A stretch of 64,000 bases of DNA from Macrophomina tecta (Eukaryota > Ascomycota > Dothideomycetes > Botryosphaeriales > Botryosphaeriaceae), in assembly GCA_024180945.1 (NCBI GenBank), contig JAKSGN010000037.1:1493501-1557500 (forward strand), in the 5' to 3' direction. Positions 41,598 to 51,773 of this stretch are shown in pieces. A model generated the notes under the pieces. That model was not told where the DNA came from, searched no databases, and saw nothing but the letters and a program-made list of their open reading frames with translations. Position 1 is the first letter of the stretch. Each line of letters begins with the position of its first letter. Position numbers and translations under genes: made by a program.

Positions 41598-44500
41598 CAG
41601 GCTGGATTATGATAGTAGTGATAGCTTATCGATAATGTATCACTATCGATAGCCGATTATCGATAATTATCGATGATAGCTTGGCATTTTCTTGGCATTG
41701 TGATCAGTGGGTCGATTTTGGGGTTTGGAAGAGAATTTTGGATCGGAAACTGTCAGGTGTGGGGCGTAACTGCTTGAATTCACTACCATGAGGTTCTATG
41801 AAGAAGAAAAGAAAGAAAAGGTCGGCGTTAGGGCGATACTGAACCTCCCATCTCAATCGTTGTGTCTAAAATACCATTTCGTTTCCAATGCTTCAAGCAT
41901 TCCACTTTCTCAAGGGTCTCAGCTCCCATCTGTGCCCTTTCCCACGATACTGTGCGACGTGCCCCGGAAAACACTCGCTCTGGTTCATCGCTCATAGCCG
42001 GAATTGAAAGAATATCAAATGCCATGCGCGATAACCGTGGCCACCGTACAGTTTGTTGCTCTTGACCCCACCATTTGAGCGCCGGCGTCTTGCCAATCTC
42101 GATCGGATTTTCACTACAATAGTCTTCATATTCATCCTGACTTACCGGTTCATAATACTCCCCCAGCTTCTGAGCGATCCGATCGAATGGACTGAGCTCC
42201 TCCTCCTCAGGGGTCCTTTCGCGGAACGAGGAAATTGAAGGATCAGGAGTCATTTCCCGGTAGGCCTTCCAAAGCTCTTTAACCTTTTCCAATGCGTCCT
42301 CGATCCATTCTGGCTTCCAATTTGCCTCAATATACTTCGTCCGACGCTTCGGATGGAGAACCAGGGCGGCGGCGTAGAGGGCCGATTCGTCCGTTTTGGT
42401 GTAGTACTTATCGAAGGTGTCCCACGCATTTTCAATCCGACGCTTGAACGGTTTGTCAGAAGCATGTTTCGACTGTGGCACGGTGTTAGTATTGCCCAAT
42501 CTAGGATGATGTCAACTTACAGACGCGTCTTGAAGGTACCCAATTATAACATCCATAGTGAATAGTACTCGATCGATGGTCGCGTTGCCTCCCTGGGTCT
42601 CCAGAGTTGCCTGGTGGAAGGGTTGAAGGAAATCCTTAATCTTTCGGAGCTGTTCCCAGTCCTTTGGGGAGAGATAGTCGGCCTGGAGTGTGGCAAGGTG
42701 GTTCTTGGTGTAGGTGTCCACAGGTCCCGCTTTCTGGTCGGCCACAGCTAGCATGAGAAACCAGCTATTCCACCTTGTACGATTGTCAAGTGGAATCATT
42801 CTGCCCGCCAGTTCTTTGAACTCCTTGGCGCGAGCGGCGGAAGTGCGAATGTGGACGACGATATTGTGAAGCTTGCCGAGCGGCCCCAGAGTCCGGAAGG
42901 TTGCCCGTTTCGCCGCTTCGTTCCCTAGCTTCCCATTGCCTTCCTGTTCGTCGTACGACTCTAGTCGCTCTAATTCGATCCGGTCACAAAACAGAAAGGC
43001 TTGGACGGCCAAGTTGATGATGTGGCCGATGCAGCGGACTCGCCAACGGGTGGCATCCCAGGCCATGCCCTCCTCTTCACGCAAGTGGTTCTCTACCGCA
43101 CGACAAAGCGTATCGTTCGACGAGGCGTTGTCGCTGACGATAGACCCAAGCTTCCGTTGGATCCCGTAGTCCTCCAGGACGGGGATTAGAGTCGCGAATT
43201 GCTCGTCTCCGCCGTGGTTTCCGATAGGACGAAGCGTAAGGAGGGCCTTTGTAAGATCCTCTGAACTCCGATTAACAAAATGCGCGCAGACCCCAAGAAG
43301 AAGTAGCCGGTTTGGGGAGGTTCAGATATTAAGCGAAAGATGAATGCTTGATATGGCCGACTGAAGTTTTTTACGTACGTTATCTTTGTGGGTGAGCCAG
43401 GACTCTCTAATCTTGTTCGTGATCTGAGAATGCGCTGTAGTGATGATGCCAGACGATTCTGGGTTGAGCGTCTGGCAAAAAGCATGAAATTCAGGCCATT
43501 GGACGGCTTGGAAAGGGAGATTCCGTACGACGGTCAGCGTAACCAAAGCCTCAGTAATCACGGCCGAATTCAGGTGTTTTCGGCAGACTCGGGTGTCGAT
43601 CTCGTTGGTCTGGCCGGAAGACTCTGCTTGGGAATAAAGCTGCTGTAGCTGTTGGGCTGCTTCTTCCTTGGTTGGACCTGGAGATACGTCGACTTTGATT
43701 CCATGCTTTGATTTGAGATGTAACCGCATATTCGTACTGGTTTTGGTGCTGTACGGTGATTCTGTGCAATGTGTGTAGAACTTGAGACGGGAATCCTCTC
43801 TATCGCGTGCCGGACGAGTGTGAGCCTATGTCTTATGAGCAGATCCCCTCTTTACCTTTGGAAGCTTTTTGGATCGGCTTTCGGTCGAAACTTGGATAGT
43901 TAAAGGCGTTAAAAGAGATGAATCCGCCTCGGAATCCATAATTCGTACGTAATAGTTGAAAGAACGTGGTGGGCTGTGATGGTACGGCCGAGGGCCTATT
44001 TACAGACAGCACAGTTGGCAGCATATTAGCTCCTGAGCTGACATTGTGTCCTTTGGTGCGCATATCCTGGGGTTTAGTTTATTAGATGGTGAAAGTTGCC
44101 GGAGTGCCACTCATCTGATGAGTGCGTCTGGTGGAAAGTGAAGTGTAAGAGTTGTCGTACTCGACCATGCAGGTAAGTGTCACGAGCAGGGCCGGGACAG
44201 GAACAAAGCAGACTTGGATTGGTCGACAGGACGTTACGCAAGGAAAGGAAGTCAAGTTTGGCTGCGCCAACTTGACCTATATCATGCGAGTGAATCTACT
44301 TGAAACATAAGAAGGTTTTGGTGGGAACTCAAAAGGTTGTTGCGGAGTTCGCAACTCGCGAGTAAAGGACGAAAGGTTGAGACGCGACGTCTCAGAGAGT
44401 CGCAATTTCACAAGCAACCGGAGAATTTGACGAAGAGAAGGCTCGAGTATTGAGTCGAAGCTTCGGCTGTCGAAAATGAAGGAAGCTGAGATGCGGAGCA

Positions 44501-44826
44501 GAAGCGAGCGGGACGAAGTGGTGATGTCGTGAATCGGGTCGTTGGGCTTTGGGTTGAAGCTGGACGACACGGGATTCGACACCGCGAGGACGGTGCTGAC
44601 AGATAATTGCCGTCAACTACGACGTGTAGGGCGCGTCGTCGATGGTTTACGATGCGTTGAACATGTTTGTTGATGGCTTACGACGCGTTGAACGCGTTGT
44701 TGATGATTTTCATCCCAATGCCAAGAAAATGCCAAGGTATCATGATAATTATTGATAATTATCGGTAAGAGGTGATAGCGATAGTTATCGATAAGAAACG
44801 ATAATAAATTATCATAATCCAGCCTG
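41598..44826 (-). mobile_element. Inner hAT transposon with perfect 8-bp duplication
   Basis: A 3229-bp element flanked by CTTCCTAC (41590-41597 and 44827-44834), the 8-bp duplication typical of hAT. The ends begin CAGGCTGGATTATGATA on both sides, followed by AT-rich TATCGATAATTATC-type repeats and a shared TTGGCATTTTCTTGGCATTG block ~90 bp in. The transposase reads leftward. Confidence 0.95.
41828..44063 (-). pseudogene. Inner hAT transposase: two introns, one internal stop
   Basis: Proposed exons are 44063-43856, 43797-42521 and 42472-41828 (about 709 codons). Intron 2 (42473-42520) is clear: GTAAGT, TACTAAC, CACAG. Intron 1 (43798-43855) is tentative. The BED region reads FYTHCTESPYSTKTSTNMRL, with Tyr where the first zinc Cys is expected. 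The core contains TSPNRLLLLGVCAHFV, SDNASSNDTL, RCIGHIINLAVQAFL and DNRTRWNSWF. The C-terminus has SIPAMSDEPERVFSGARR. One TGA (43322-43324) replaces the Trp of the DLWTSP-type motif. Otherwise it is open throughout. Confidence 0.87.
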
Positions 44827-44834
44827 CTTCCTAC
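44827..44834. repeat. Target-site duplication of inner hAT (right)
   Basis: CTTCCTAC, identical to 41590-41597. Confidence 0.95.
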
Positions 44835-46236
44835 TAGCCTCCTCGAAGGAGGCTCTTACCGCCGCCCTTGCCGCCACCGCAGATGCCCCCGGAGATGAGC
44901 TCCTCGCACAGTTTTCTGATGTTCTCGACTCCCAGCAACGGAGGCTCGAGGCAGAACGCCGGCAGCTAGATGAACCTCATCTTGGACAGAGGCATACTCG
45001 CCGGCGAGGCAGCCGAGGCAGCCGAGGATCAATTAGCGATGAATTCTCTGGTATCCAGAACATCCCCACCCTCCGCAAACTCCATTTATTAGCTGCATGG
45101 CTGCGCAACTCATTCATACATGCTAATCTCTGGGACGATGCTGTTAATCTTCGACTCGGCATCGATAATCGTACTAGGTGGTCATCCTGGTACGCGGTCA
45201 TTGATAAGGCTATTACGAAGCAAAGAGGGGTCAAATCCTTCATGACGGACCACGAGGCGGCACTTGGCGACATGCGGCTCACATCTCAGGATTGGGATTT
45301 ACTAGTAAAAGCTCATAGATTTCTTCAACCGTTTGCTTCAGCAACGTTGTACGCTGAGGGAGACAAGTCATCTATCTCGCAGTCGTTGCCATTGATGGAT
45401 AGTCTTCTTGTCCATTATGAGAATAACAAAGTAAGTCCTAGCATTATTAGGAGTGCTATGCTAACATTTTACTAGAAGCACTACTCTAAGAAGGAGCACT
45501 ACGACCCTAGAATGCTTCGTGCGATTGAAATGGGCTGGTTTGTTCTCGATAAATACTATACTATGACCGACGAAGTCCCCGCATTCGCCGCCGCCCTTCT
45601 TCTCGATCCCTCTCGCAGAGCCGCCTATCTCCGGAAGAACTGGCCAAAGGCATGGATTAAGCCCGCTATCGATGCCGCCTGTAAATTATGGGATGAAGAC
45701 TTCGAGACGACACTCGTGCTAGATCCTTCTCCAGCTCCGTCATCGATGCCGCCGGCGGCAAAGCCTTCAAAGAAGCGTAGTGATGAGCTGGACCGGATTA
45801 TGAAGGATATGGAGGTAGCCACAGACGATCAGCGAGATGTCGATGATTTTAGGATATTTGTTGAAAAACCTACCTTCCGGATCGATTGTACGCCTCTCGA
45901 GTGGTGGTGCCGTATCGAGCAGAGAACGAGCTATCCTAAGCTCAGCAAGATGGCTATAACGATTCTATCTATCCCGGCAGAGTCATCAGAACCAGAGAGG
46001 ACGTTCTCAGGGACTAGAAGGACCTGTTCATGGGATAGACTAAGTCTATCATGCCACAACATCCAGAGAATTGAGAGTATCGGCAGCTGGATACGAGAGG
46101 GCCATATCCGGCCCCTCCACCTCAATGGAATGGGCCTACCGATGGAGCCAGCGATGGAGGCGGATGTGGAGGGGCTAGATGACGAGGTTGTGGATGAGGT
46201 TGAGTGGATCTAGATATATATTGTTGTCGTTTAGTT

Positions 46237-46339
46237 CATGGTTATATATGGTTATATGGTTATAACAAGTTATGGTTACGAGCCTCATTGTTATTCATGG
46301 TTATGGTTACGACCCCCCAAATAACCATATATAACCATG
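46237..46339. repeat. Perfect 19-bp inverted repeat at outer hAT 3' side
   Basis: CATGGTTATATATGGTTAT (46237-46255) is the exact reverse complement of 46321-46339. Further TGGTTAT copies lie between. It may be subterminal transposase-binding sequence or a 3' hairpin. Confidence 0.85.
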
Positions 46340-47133
46340 TGCCCAGGTATGTTGAGAACGATAACCTCGGCATACATGTGTACGAGAGACAGAGTCTTCA
46401 TCCTTCCCTGCTTATACAATTCACCTGCGCTCACCCAATGGTCAGACGGATTATGAGCTAATTTGAGCCAGCATGTTCTATAGATGCTCAGATTGGAGAT
46501 GGAATATAATGAGAACAGACTATATGTAATGCCATGAGTCGTACAGCAGAGGGCCGGAAATTACACTAAATCTCGGAGCTTGAAATGGGCCCTCCTACTG
46601 TATATCATAATATTCAGGCCACCCATTCTACGTGTATTTATAAACATGAGTAGATACTGCGCTTCAAGAAGCAGAGTCACCTTCGGCAACGGCCTCTCCC
46701 TAAGCACGCGAGGATACGCTGCGCACCAGCAGAGAGTTCAACACTAAGAACTCAATAGTATACGGCAAATATCTCGTGCTGACCCGGGCACTGTCGCGAA
46801 AGTAAAACTCTAAGGAAACCAGAATCTCTAGGAAAGTTCCGTCTCGGCTTGCAGACGAACCGTTTTCACCCATTGCCCGTTTTCACCTATTTTGGTGAAA
46901 TATCCCATTTCACATTCTCCGGCCTGTTGAGATTCAATATGCAGATCTATGATTATTGAAATGGTCTATGATGGTAAGTTTTTTGAACGCTTGACAAGAT
47001 GATATTGAACACTTACGAAGGACCTATCCATGTCTGCTTCGCTGTAAGATGATAACTGGGTGTGTGAAGTGTCTATTTGGAGTTCTAACGAGCCTGATAT
47101 TATTAGCCTAAACCATGAAACGATGTGGTCTCA
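46340..47133. other. Spacer; possible faint Tc1-like HTH trace
   Basis: No ORF of note. Around 46560-46860 the plus strand, with stops, reads stretches resembling a Tc1/mariner HTH region. The similarity is too weak to annotate. A CACCCATTGCCCGTTTTCACC region near 46870 has short internal repeats. Confidence 0.3.
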
Positions 47134-47751
47134 TTCCGAGCCTGGGGAAAAGCAGTGCTTACTTCTGGCCGATGATTCGTCGTTCGGTTCCCATTGGGGC
47201 TTACAAGGCGGTTCGTACTCTGAACCTAGCACTCTAGTCGACTTGGACGTCGATGCCGATGACAAACCCAAATCAGACTCCCGCAAGGATGTGAAGTGCC
47301 ATGGCAAACATTGGGTCCCCGCTTCGATCTTCTCGTTTTCGAGTCTCACTGACTCGAACACGGTCTACGATACCAAGGAGGCTGCCCTGAAGCCCCTTTG
47401 TCTGTCTGGCATGACGATGTTAGCAGTGTGCAACGTTCACACAAATTCTTTAAAGACTTACTGTATCAAAGCCTCTCTCAATTCCTGGCTTGGCTTCTTA
47501 ACCACTTTACTAGTCCTCCTCGGGCTCATTGTTCTCGCGTCGTCTTCGTCGAACTTCTCTTCCTCCTTGCCCAGCTTGACCTGGGGGTTGTCGCGCGGGA
47601 CGCTAATGACATCACTCGCCTTGCGACAGCCTAATTTGCGCCTGGAGAGGTGCCCGGCCTGGCCGGGCTCGTTGGCTAACGACGACAAAGCAGTACTGAT
47701 GTACTGGCTATCGACGGTAGGGATGCTAGCCGGATCGTCGGCGACAGACAT
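47134..47751 (-). pseudogene. Short coiled-coil (SCOCO/DUF2205-like) protein, degenerate
   Basis: The start is ATG 47751 (MSVADDPASIPTVDSQYIST). Exon 1 runs to 47462 through GHLSRRKLGCRKASDV, PQVKLGKEEEKFDEDDARTM and SPRRTSKVV. The intron 47406-47461 has GTAAGT, a TGCTAAC branch site and CCAG. Exon 2 continues QTKGLQGSLLGIVDRV, then a one-base insertion (GTGTTCGAG for an expected GTGTCGAG) moves the coiled coil ESVRLENEKIEAG into another frame. The usual FLQSYIGELM-type end is not found. SCOC-family proteins act at the Golgi and in autophagy in animals. The fungal counterpart is inferred from pattern and memory. Probably non-functional here. Confidence 0.65.
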
Positions 47752-49606
47752 GGATACAGGAGCAGCAAGCAGGCAGATATTCGGGGTAGGTGGATGGCAG
47801 CGAGTGAAGAGGGATGGCTGGCGGAGGTGAGAGACTGAATCGTTGGGGCAAAGGCAAGGGAAATGCAGGTCGCAGGCAGTTAGGATGGCCCCTCCGCCGA
47901 CCGGGTGCAAACGATTGTGTACGGCAGGTAGTACGTAGAGCACTTCGATGACGCGCCACAAAAGGGATTAACCGGTATTGGATCAGCCGCGGAAGGGCCC
48001 AGCCATGACAGAAAACTCAATCTTTATCCCCTAACACTAGCAAGAATTGGCGGTGCTGCACCGTTAGAGCCGTGTTTGTCGCGCTTTCTTTGCCCCCGCT
48101 GTCTGCAACCGTTGGTGGCTTGGCGGGATTGGCTGGCTGAGGCATGTGACGCTGCGTCGCGCAGGCAGAGATGATGTCAAAGGCAGTATAGTAGGATGCA
48201 GGTACCATGCCATGCCATGCCAGGTTCTATTCTACTTCACTTACCACTGGTCTACAGCGCAGTACCCTGGGACTCGCATACTTCAGTCTCCATGCCATCC
48301 CGCCCAACACACTACTCGCCTGCCACAGCCAGCCGCACTTCGTGATCTGGCATTGACGTAGTGCCTTGGGAGGCCCCAAGCGCTACCTCAATAGACCTTT
48401 TAATGATCGCTGGGGAGAATCCCTGATGCTAATTGTAGTATACATTCGCAAACTCGGAAACGCTACAATGCAGAAACCCAGGCGATCTTAAATGTGGCTA
48501 ATTTAAACTTTATGGCGAGTTTTCAAAAACGCCTCGCGTCGCCCCTTGGCACACACTGTGTTCCTCCCTGCGCAGCGCGGACATCCTTGCTTTTCTCAAT
48601 CACGTATGATCTTATTATCAATCTAGGCCGGCAGTAGCTTTTCACTTATGCCTCCGTTCCTTGACTTGGATATCTGACGTACAAAAGGTTCGGGCCATAC
48701 AAAGGAGTGCAATAGACACTACGGTTATGCCTATAGACTTGCGTCGCCTGCAACGAGTCCCTGCTATTTCTGAATTCGCGGTCTTACTATAAAACTTGAA
48801 AGTCGTCGAACACATCTGCTAGGTCATCGCGGGATTGATGGGTGATTGTAGTTGTTCGGTCCGAATGCCAGGAAAGAGAACAGAGGGAGTTGATTTGAGC
48901 TGGTTTCATTAGAGCTGAGTGGTTTTTGGGGAGCTTGGTTCTTGGGCTAGGATATATAGGAGAAATGCCGCATGTGCGATTACTTCAGTGGCTCACTAAA
49001 ATTTCATCAAGCTGCCACGCGTGCCCAGCCGTTGATCATGTCTCGGATTCCAGCGCCCGATTGGATGGGTTTAATGATTTGGTGTAGGAAGACATTAATT
49101 GCGCAGAGGAAACAGGTGGCGTTAGGGCTTAAGGATCCTGTCATGCATCAACTCTAACTATAAACGAACTAAATGTGACGCGCCTGCAATGTCTAAATTC
49201 TTGGTAAACGGCTGGTAAAGACGGTAGCGGGGGATGGATTTCCGATGCAGTAGGCAGACTCCTCTGGCGCTTAGCTAGTACAAAGTGGCGTCGCCGCTGC
49301 ATTGCATTTGGCAACATCTTAAAAGGGATATGGGCGCTTATCGCTCTCGCGCCATTGTGATGTGATGACCGAAGGCGAAACACTATGGCGCCATCAACTG
49401 CAAGCCATCTGGAAACGGGCACACGCTCCGTGGATTCATAATGAATATTCCGAAACTGCTTCAGAGTGGAAGTTTGCTTGTTTCTAAAGATGATAAATAT
49501 GGTGCATTGTGTCATTAGAAGAGCTCTGGTGTCCATGTTTCCCTTACCACATTTTCCGGGCTTTGTAAAGGCGTCCAACACATCGTTTTACCCACTCCAC
49601 GGTGCG
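47752..49606. other. Intergenic, no gene recognised
   Basis: A 1.85-kb spacer. ORFs here are short and without domains. A small (CATGC)n stretch lies near 48210. It contains the promoter of the rightward rhodopsin-like gene, without an identifiable element. Confidence 0.45.
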
Positions 49607-50876
49607 ATGTATTCTCCTGTCCTTTCACCGCGGGAGGAAATCCTTGGAGTGATCCCTCCGCCGCCGGGCGTCACACCAAACTTTATCAACTCAACATCTC
49701 TTGCGCATATTGTTCTAATCGCGAATATCCTCTTCCCCTTAATGTCAGCGCTGTTTGTTACTCTACGGCTTTACACTACAGGCCTTGTTATGCGTACAGT
49801 GGGAATTGATGATTGTACGTATATCGAATATCGGAGAAGGTGACTTACGACTAATTCGCAGATATGATTGCTCTTTCATGGGTTAGAATTCCTATACTTT
49901 TGTATATCCGCTCCTGACTTTGTTACCTTTAGCTTCTAGCGTGCGCGGCATCTAGTACCCACTCTTTACGTAAGTGCATTATGAGCTTACCACATATTCG
50001 GCTAATTGGATGTAGTCATTCGCTATGGATTAGGGAGACATCTATGGGATGTCCCTTTGTCTACGTACAATCCCAATTTCCTTAAAGTAAGACATTCCCT
50101 TAGAATGCTTGGTAAACATGCATGGGATAATCCGTCTAACGGAGCGTCTTAAGGTTGCCGCAGTTTGCGGGACATTCTACGGCCTCTCGATCATGTTTAG
50201 CAAGCTGTCAATCTTAGGCCTCTACTTCCGATACTTGCCGGAGAAACCAAATAAGGCTATCGTTACTACTATGACAGTAGTTATTTTGTATAGTCTTATT
50301 GGGTCGTTCAAATGGGTGCTCGCTTGCCGACCAATCGAAAAATATTGGGATCTAAGAATTACCCAAGGTTCATGCGTCGACTGGCTTAAAATCAACGTCT
50401 TTACCGGGGTAATGAATACGGCTACAGACGTCTTTATTCTACTTCTGCCGATAGTTATGCTACGTAATATTCGACTGCCGAGACGGGAAAAGATTGGGTT
50501 GGTTTTGGTAATGATGACAGGAGGATTGTATGCGTCCGACTAATTAAGTCCGGTGAAGGGGAATGCGCTAATGTGCGGAACAGGGTCTTGATCGTCAGCA
50601 TCATCAGATTAAAGACCACAGTGGATACTGATTATAATAGAGATCTTACATGGGACTGGGCACGCAATGGAATCTGGTGGTTAGTACACCTGGACTTTCT
50701 TATACCCAATATATAGAAGATATGTCTAATGTTACGATACATGTAGGATGGTAGAGATGCATATTGCTATTGTTTGCGCCTGTCTTCCAGTGGGGAGGGC
50801 CTTTCTTCGGAAACACATCCCTAGCGTCATCGGGTATAATTTCAATACTTTGGGCCAGGGCTCTCCAGATAATTAA
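49607..50876 (+). CDS. Fungal-rhodopsin-domain integral membrane protein (Pth11-like family)
   Basis: Seven exons fit: 49607-49814, 49862-49881, 49933-49969, 50016-50086, 50154-50527, 50584-50679, 50747-50876, total 311 residues. All six introns are GT-AG, 46-67 nt, most with CTAAT/CTAAC branch sites, and phases agree. The N-terminus is PREEILGVIPPPPGVTPNF, then TM1 SLAHIVLIANILFPLMSAL, GIDDYMIALSW (family-typical DD before TM2), RYGLGRHLW, TFYGLSIMFSKLSILGLYFR, VVILYSLIGSFKWVLACRP, TDVFILLLPIVMLRNIRLP and WDWARNGIWWMVEMHIAIVC. The family includes Pth11-like surface receptors, but many members are orphans. The C-terminus is short (ends GQGSPDN); relatives usually have a longer cytosolic tail. 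It appears intact. Confidence 0.82.
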
Positions 50877-50930
50877 GTTGTACTGGCATATCGTGGAATT
50901 TGGCGGAAGCTATACTGATCCCAAAATATA

Positions 50931-50952
50931 ACGTACTTCATAAGCGAATTAG
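50931..50952 (+). repeat. Degenerate Fot1-like terminus
   Basis: TA then ACGTACTTCATAAGCGAATT, close to the Fot1-3 terminus (CACAAGCGAG) with C to T changes. No element body follows. The surrounding DNA is AT-rich. Confidence 0.5.
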
Positions 50953-51065
50953 TTATATTTTATCATAATTTGAAAAATAACCACTCAATAAGAGAATTCG
51001 TAGTCCGACGGTCTGATTTCAAATTACATCTAATCGTTGGACAGACTCTCTAAGGCGATACATCT

Positions 51066-51551
51066 TTGCTTAAAATTGACTACAACGCTGTGTTGAGAAG
51101 TTTCGATCGGGATCAAGATATGTGGAAAGAAATGGCGCTGGAACTCCAAGATAAAACGTTCTTACATGGTCGACACCGACTCCCTGATAACTTTCAAGAT
51201 GATCCAGTGAAGGACCTGGCTCGATTTATGGCGAACATAAATTTTCTAAGGCTGGAGAGGTCTTAGTGGGAGGCTCTCGACGCATTGATTAAAAGGAGCA
51301 AGGTTCTTAATTTTGGAGTACCGTTTTTAAAAGACTTCTATGGCCTTTGCAATTCTATGAGTATATACACATGGAGGCACTTCTCGCATATTGACCATCA
51401 TGACCGAGCTCTACTGTATCTCATACTTCTTCTCGGGAATGATCCCCACGGCCATTGCACTAGTGTACTGGAGAGTGAGGAATTTGAGCAATGTCGCTGG
51501 AAGAGCGCAGAAAAGATTTTTGAGCACCTCTATAAAATGAGAGGTAGCTGA
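51066..51551 (+). pseudogene. Unidentified ORF with one internal stop
   Basis: One frame is open over ~160 codons except for a TAG at 51264. It reads FDRDQDMWKEMALELQDKTF, FMANINFLRLERS, stop, WEALDALIKRSKVLNFGVPF, TWRHFSHIDHHDRALLYLIL and CRWKSAEKIFEHLYKM. CAG to TAG would remove the stop and would be a RIP-type change. It is protein-like in composition (amphipathic helices), but I recognise no family. It may be the 3' part of a host gene or of an element. It lies between the rhodopsin-like gene and LINE C. Confidence 0.4.
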
Positions 51552-51598
51552 TCCCAGGGTGGCAATCAATTCAATCAACGTCAATATCGGGTCCAGAT

Positions 51599-51617
51599 TG
51601 AGTTGAGTTGAGTTGAA
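51599..51617 (-). repeat. Probable LINE C 3' tail, (CAACT)n
   Basis: On the minus strand GAATT is followed by CAACTCAACTCAACTCAA, just downstream of the LINE C 3' UTR. A short tandem tail parallels the TAAA tail of LINE B. Confidence 0.5.
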
Positions 51618-51773
51618 TTCATTTACCCTGACCCATCGCCCTGAGCGATATGCAGGCTACAACTATTCAACGTGTTTTGCTACTAGTATACATGTTGAGT
51701 GTCAATCTGGGAGGAAAAGAAAGGATAAGGGAGGGCGGATAGTAAGGTGTAAGGTATGTGATGTGAAGAGTTT

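Larger units (their letters stand above)
40813..46213 (+). pseudogene. Outer hAT transposase, interrupted and frameshifted
   Basis: The segments are a BED zinc-finger remnant (FICRKC...KHVLSIH, 40820-40890); one extra C near 41130 shifting the frame; then DLWTSPHRHSLLAVCAQWV, GDNATSNDTCLEAL and RCIGHIINLSLQAFL of the catalytic core; the inner hAT; then DNRTRWSSWYAV; a predicted intron 45431-45475 (GTAAGT, branch GCTAAC, TTACTAG) in phase 0; and the C-terminal dimerisation region LSIPAESSEPERTFSGTRR to the stop at 46213. It cannot make a functional protein as arranged. Confidence 0.85.
40813..46340 (+). mobile_element. Outer hAT transposon, interrupted by an inner hAT
   Basis: The coding sequence runs rightward at 40813-41597 and 44835-46213. 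Removing the inner element (41598-44826) and one 8-bp duplicate restores the frame (AFLLASSKEALT). The 5' end is lost at LTR B. The 3' end is probably near 46340, where a perfect 19-bp inverted repeat occurs, but no terminal repeat can be paired because the left end is gone. Confidence 0.82.

Noticed and set aside
41598..44826. Possibility that the two hAT reading frames form one rearranged gene
   Set aside because: The 8-bp duplication and matching ends show a simple insertion.
47060..47830. Plus-strand ORF of 256 codons
   Set aside because: It overlaps, on the opposite strand, the SCOCO-like pseudogene that has a start, intron and family motifs; the plus frame has no domain.
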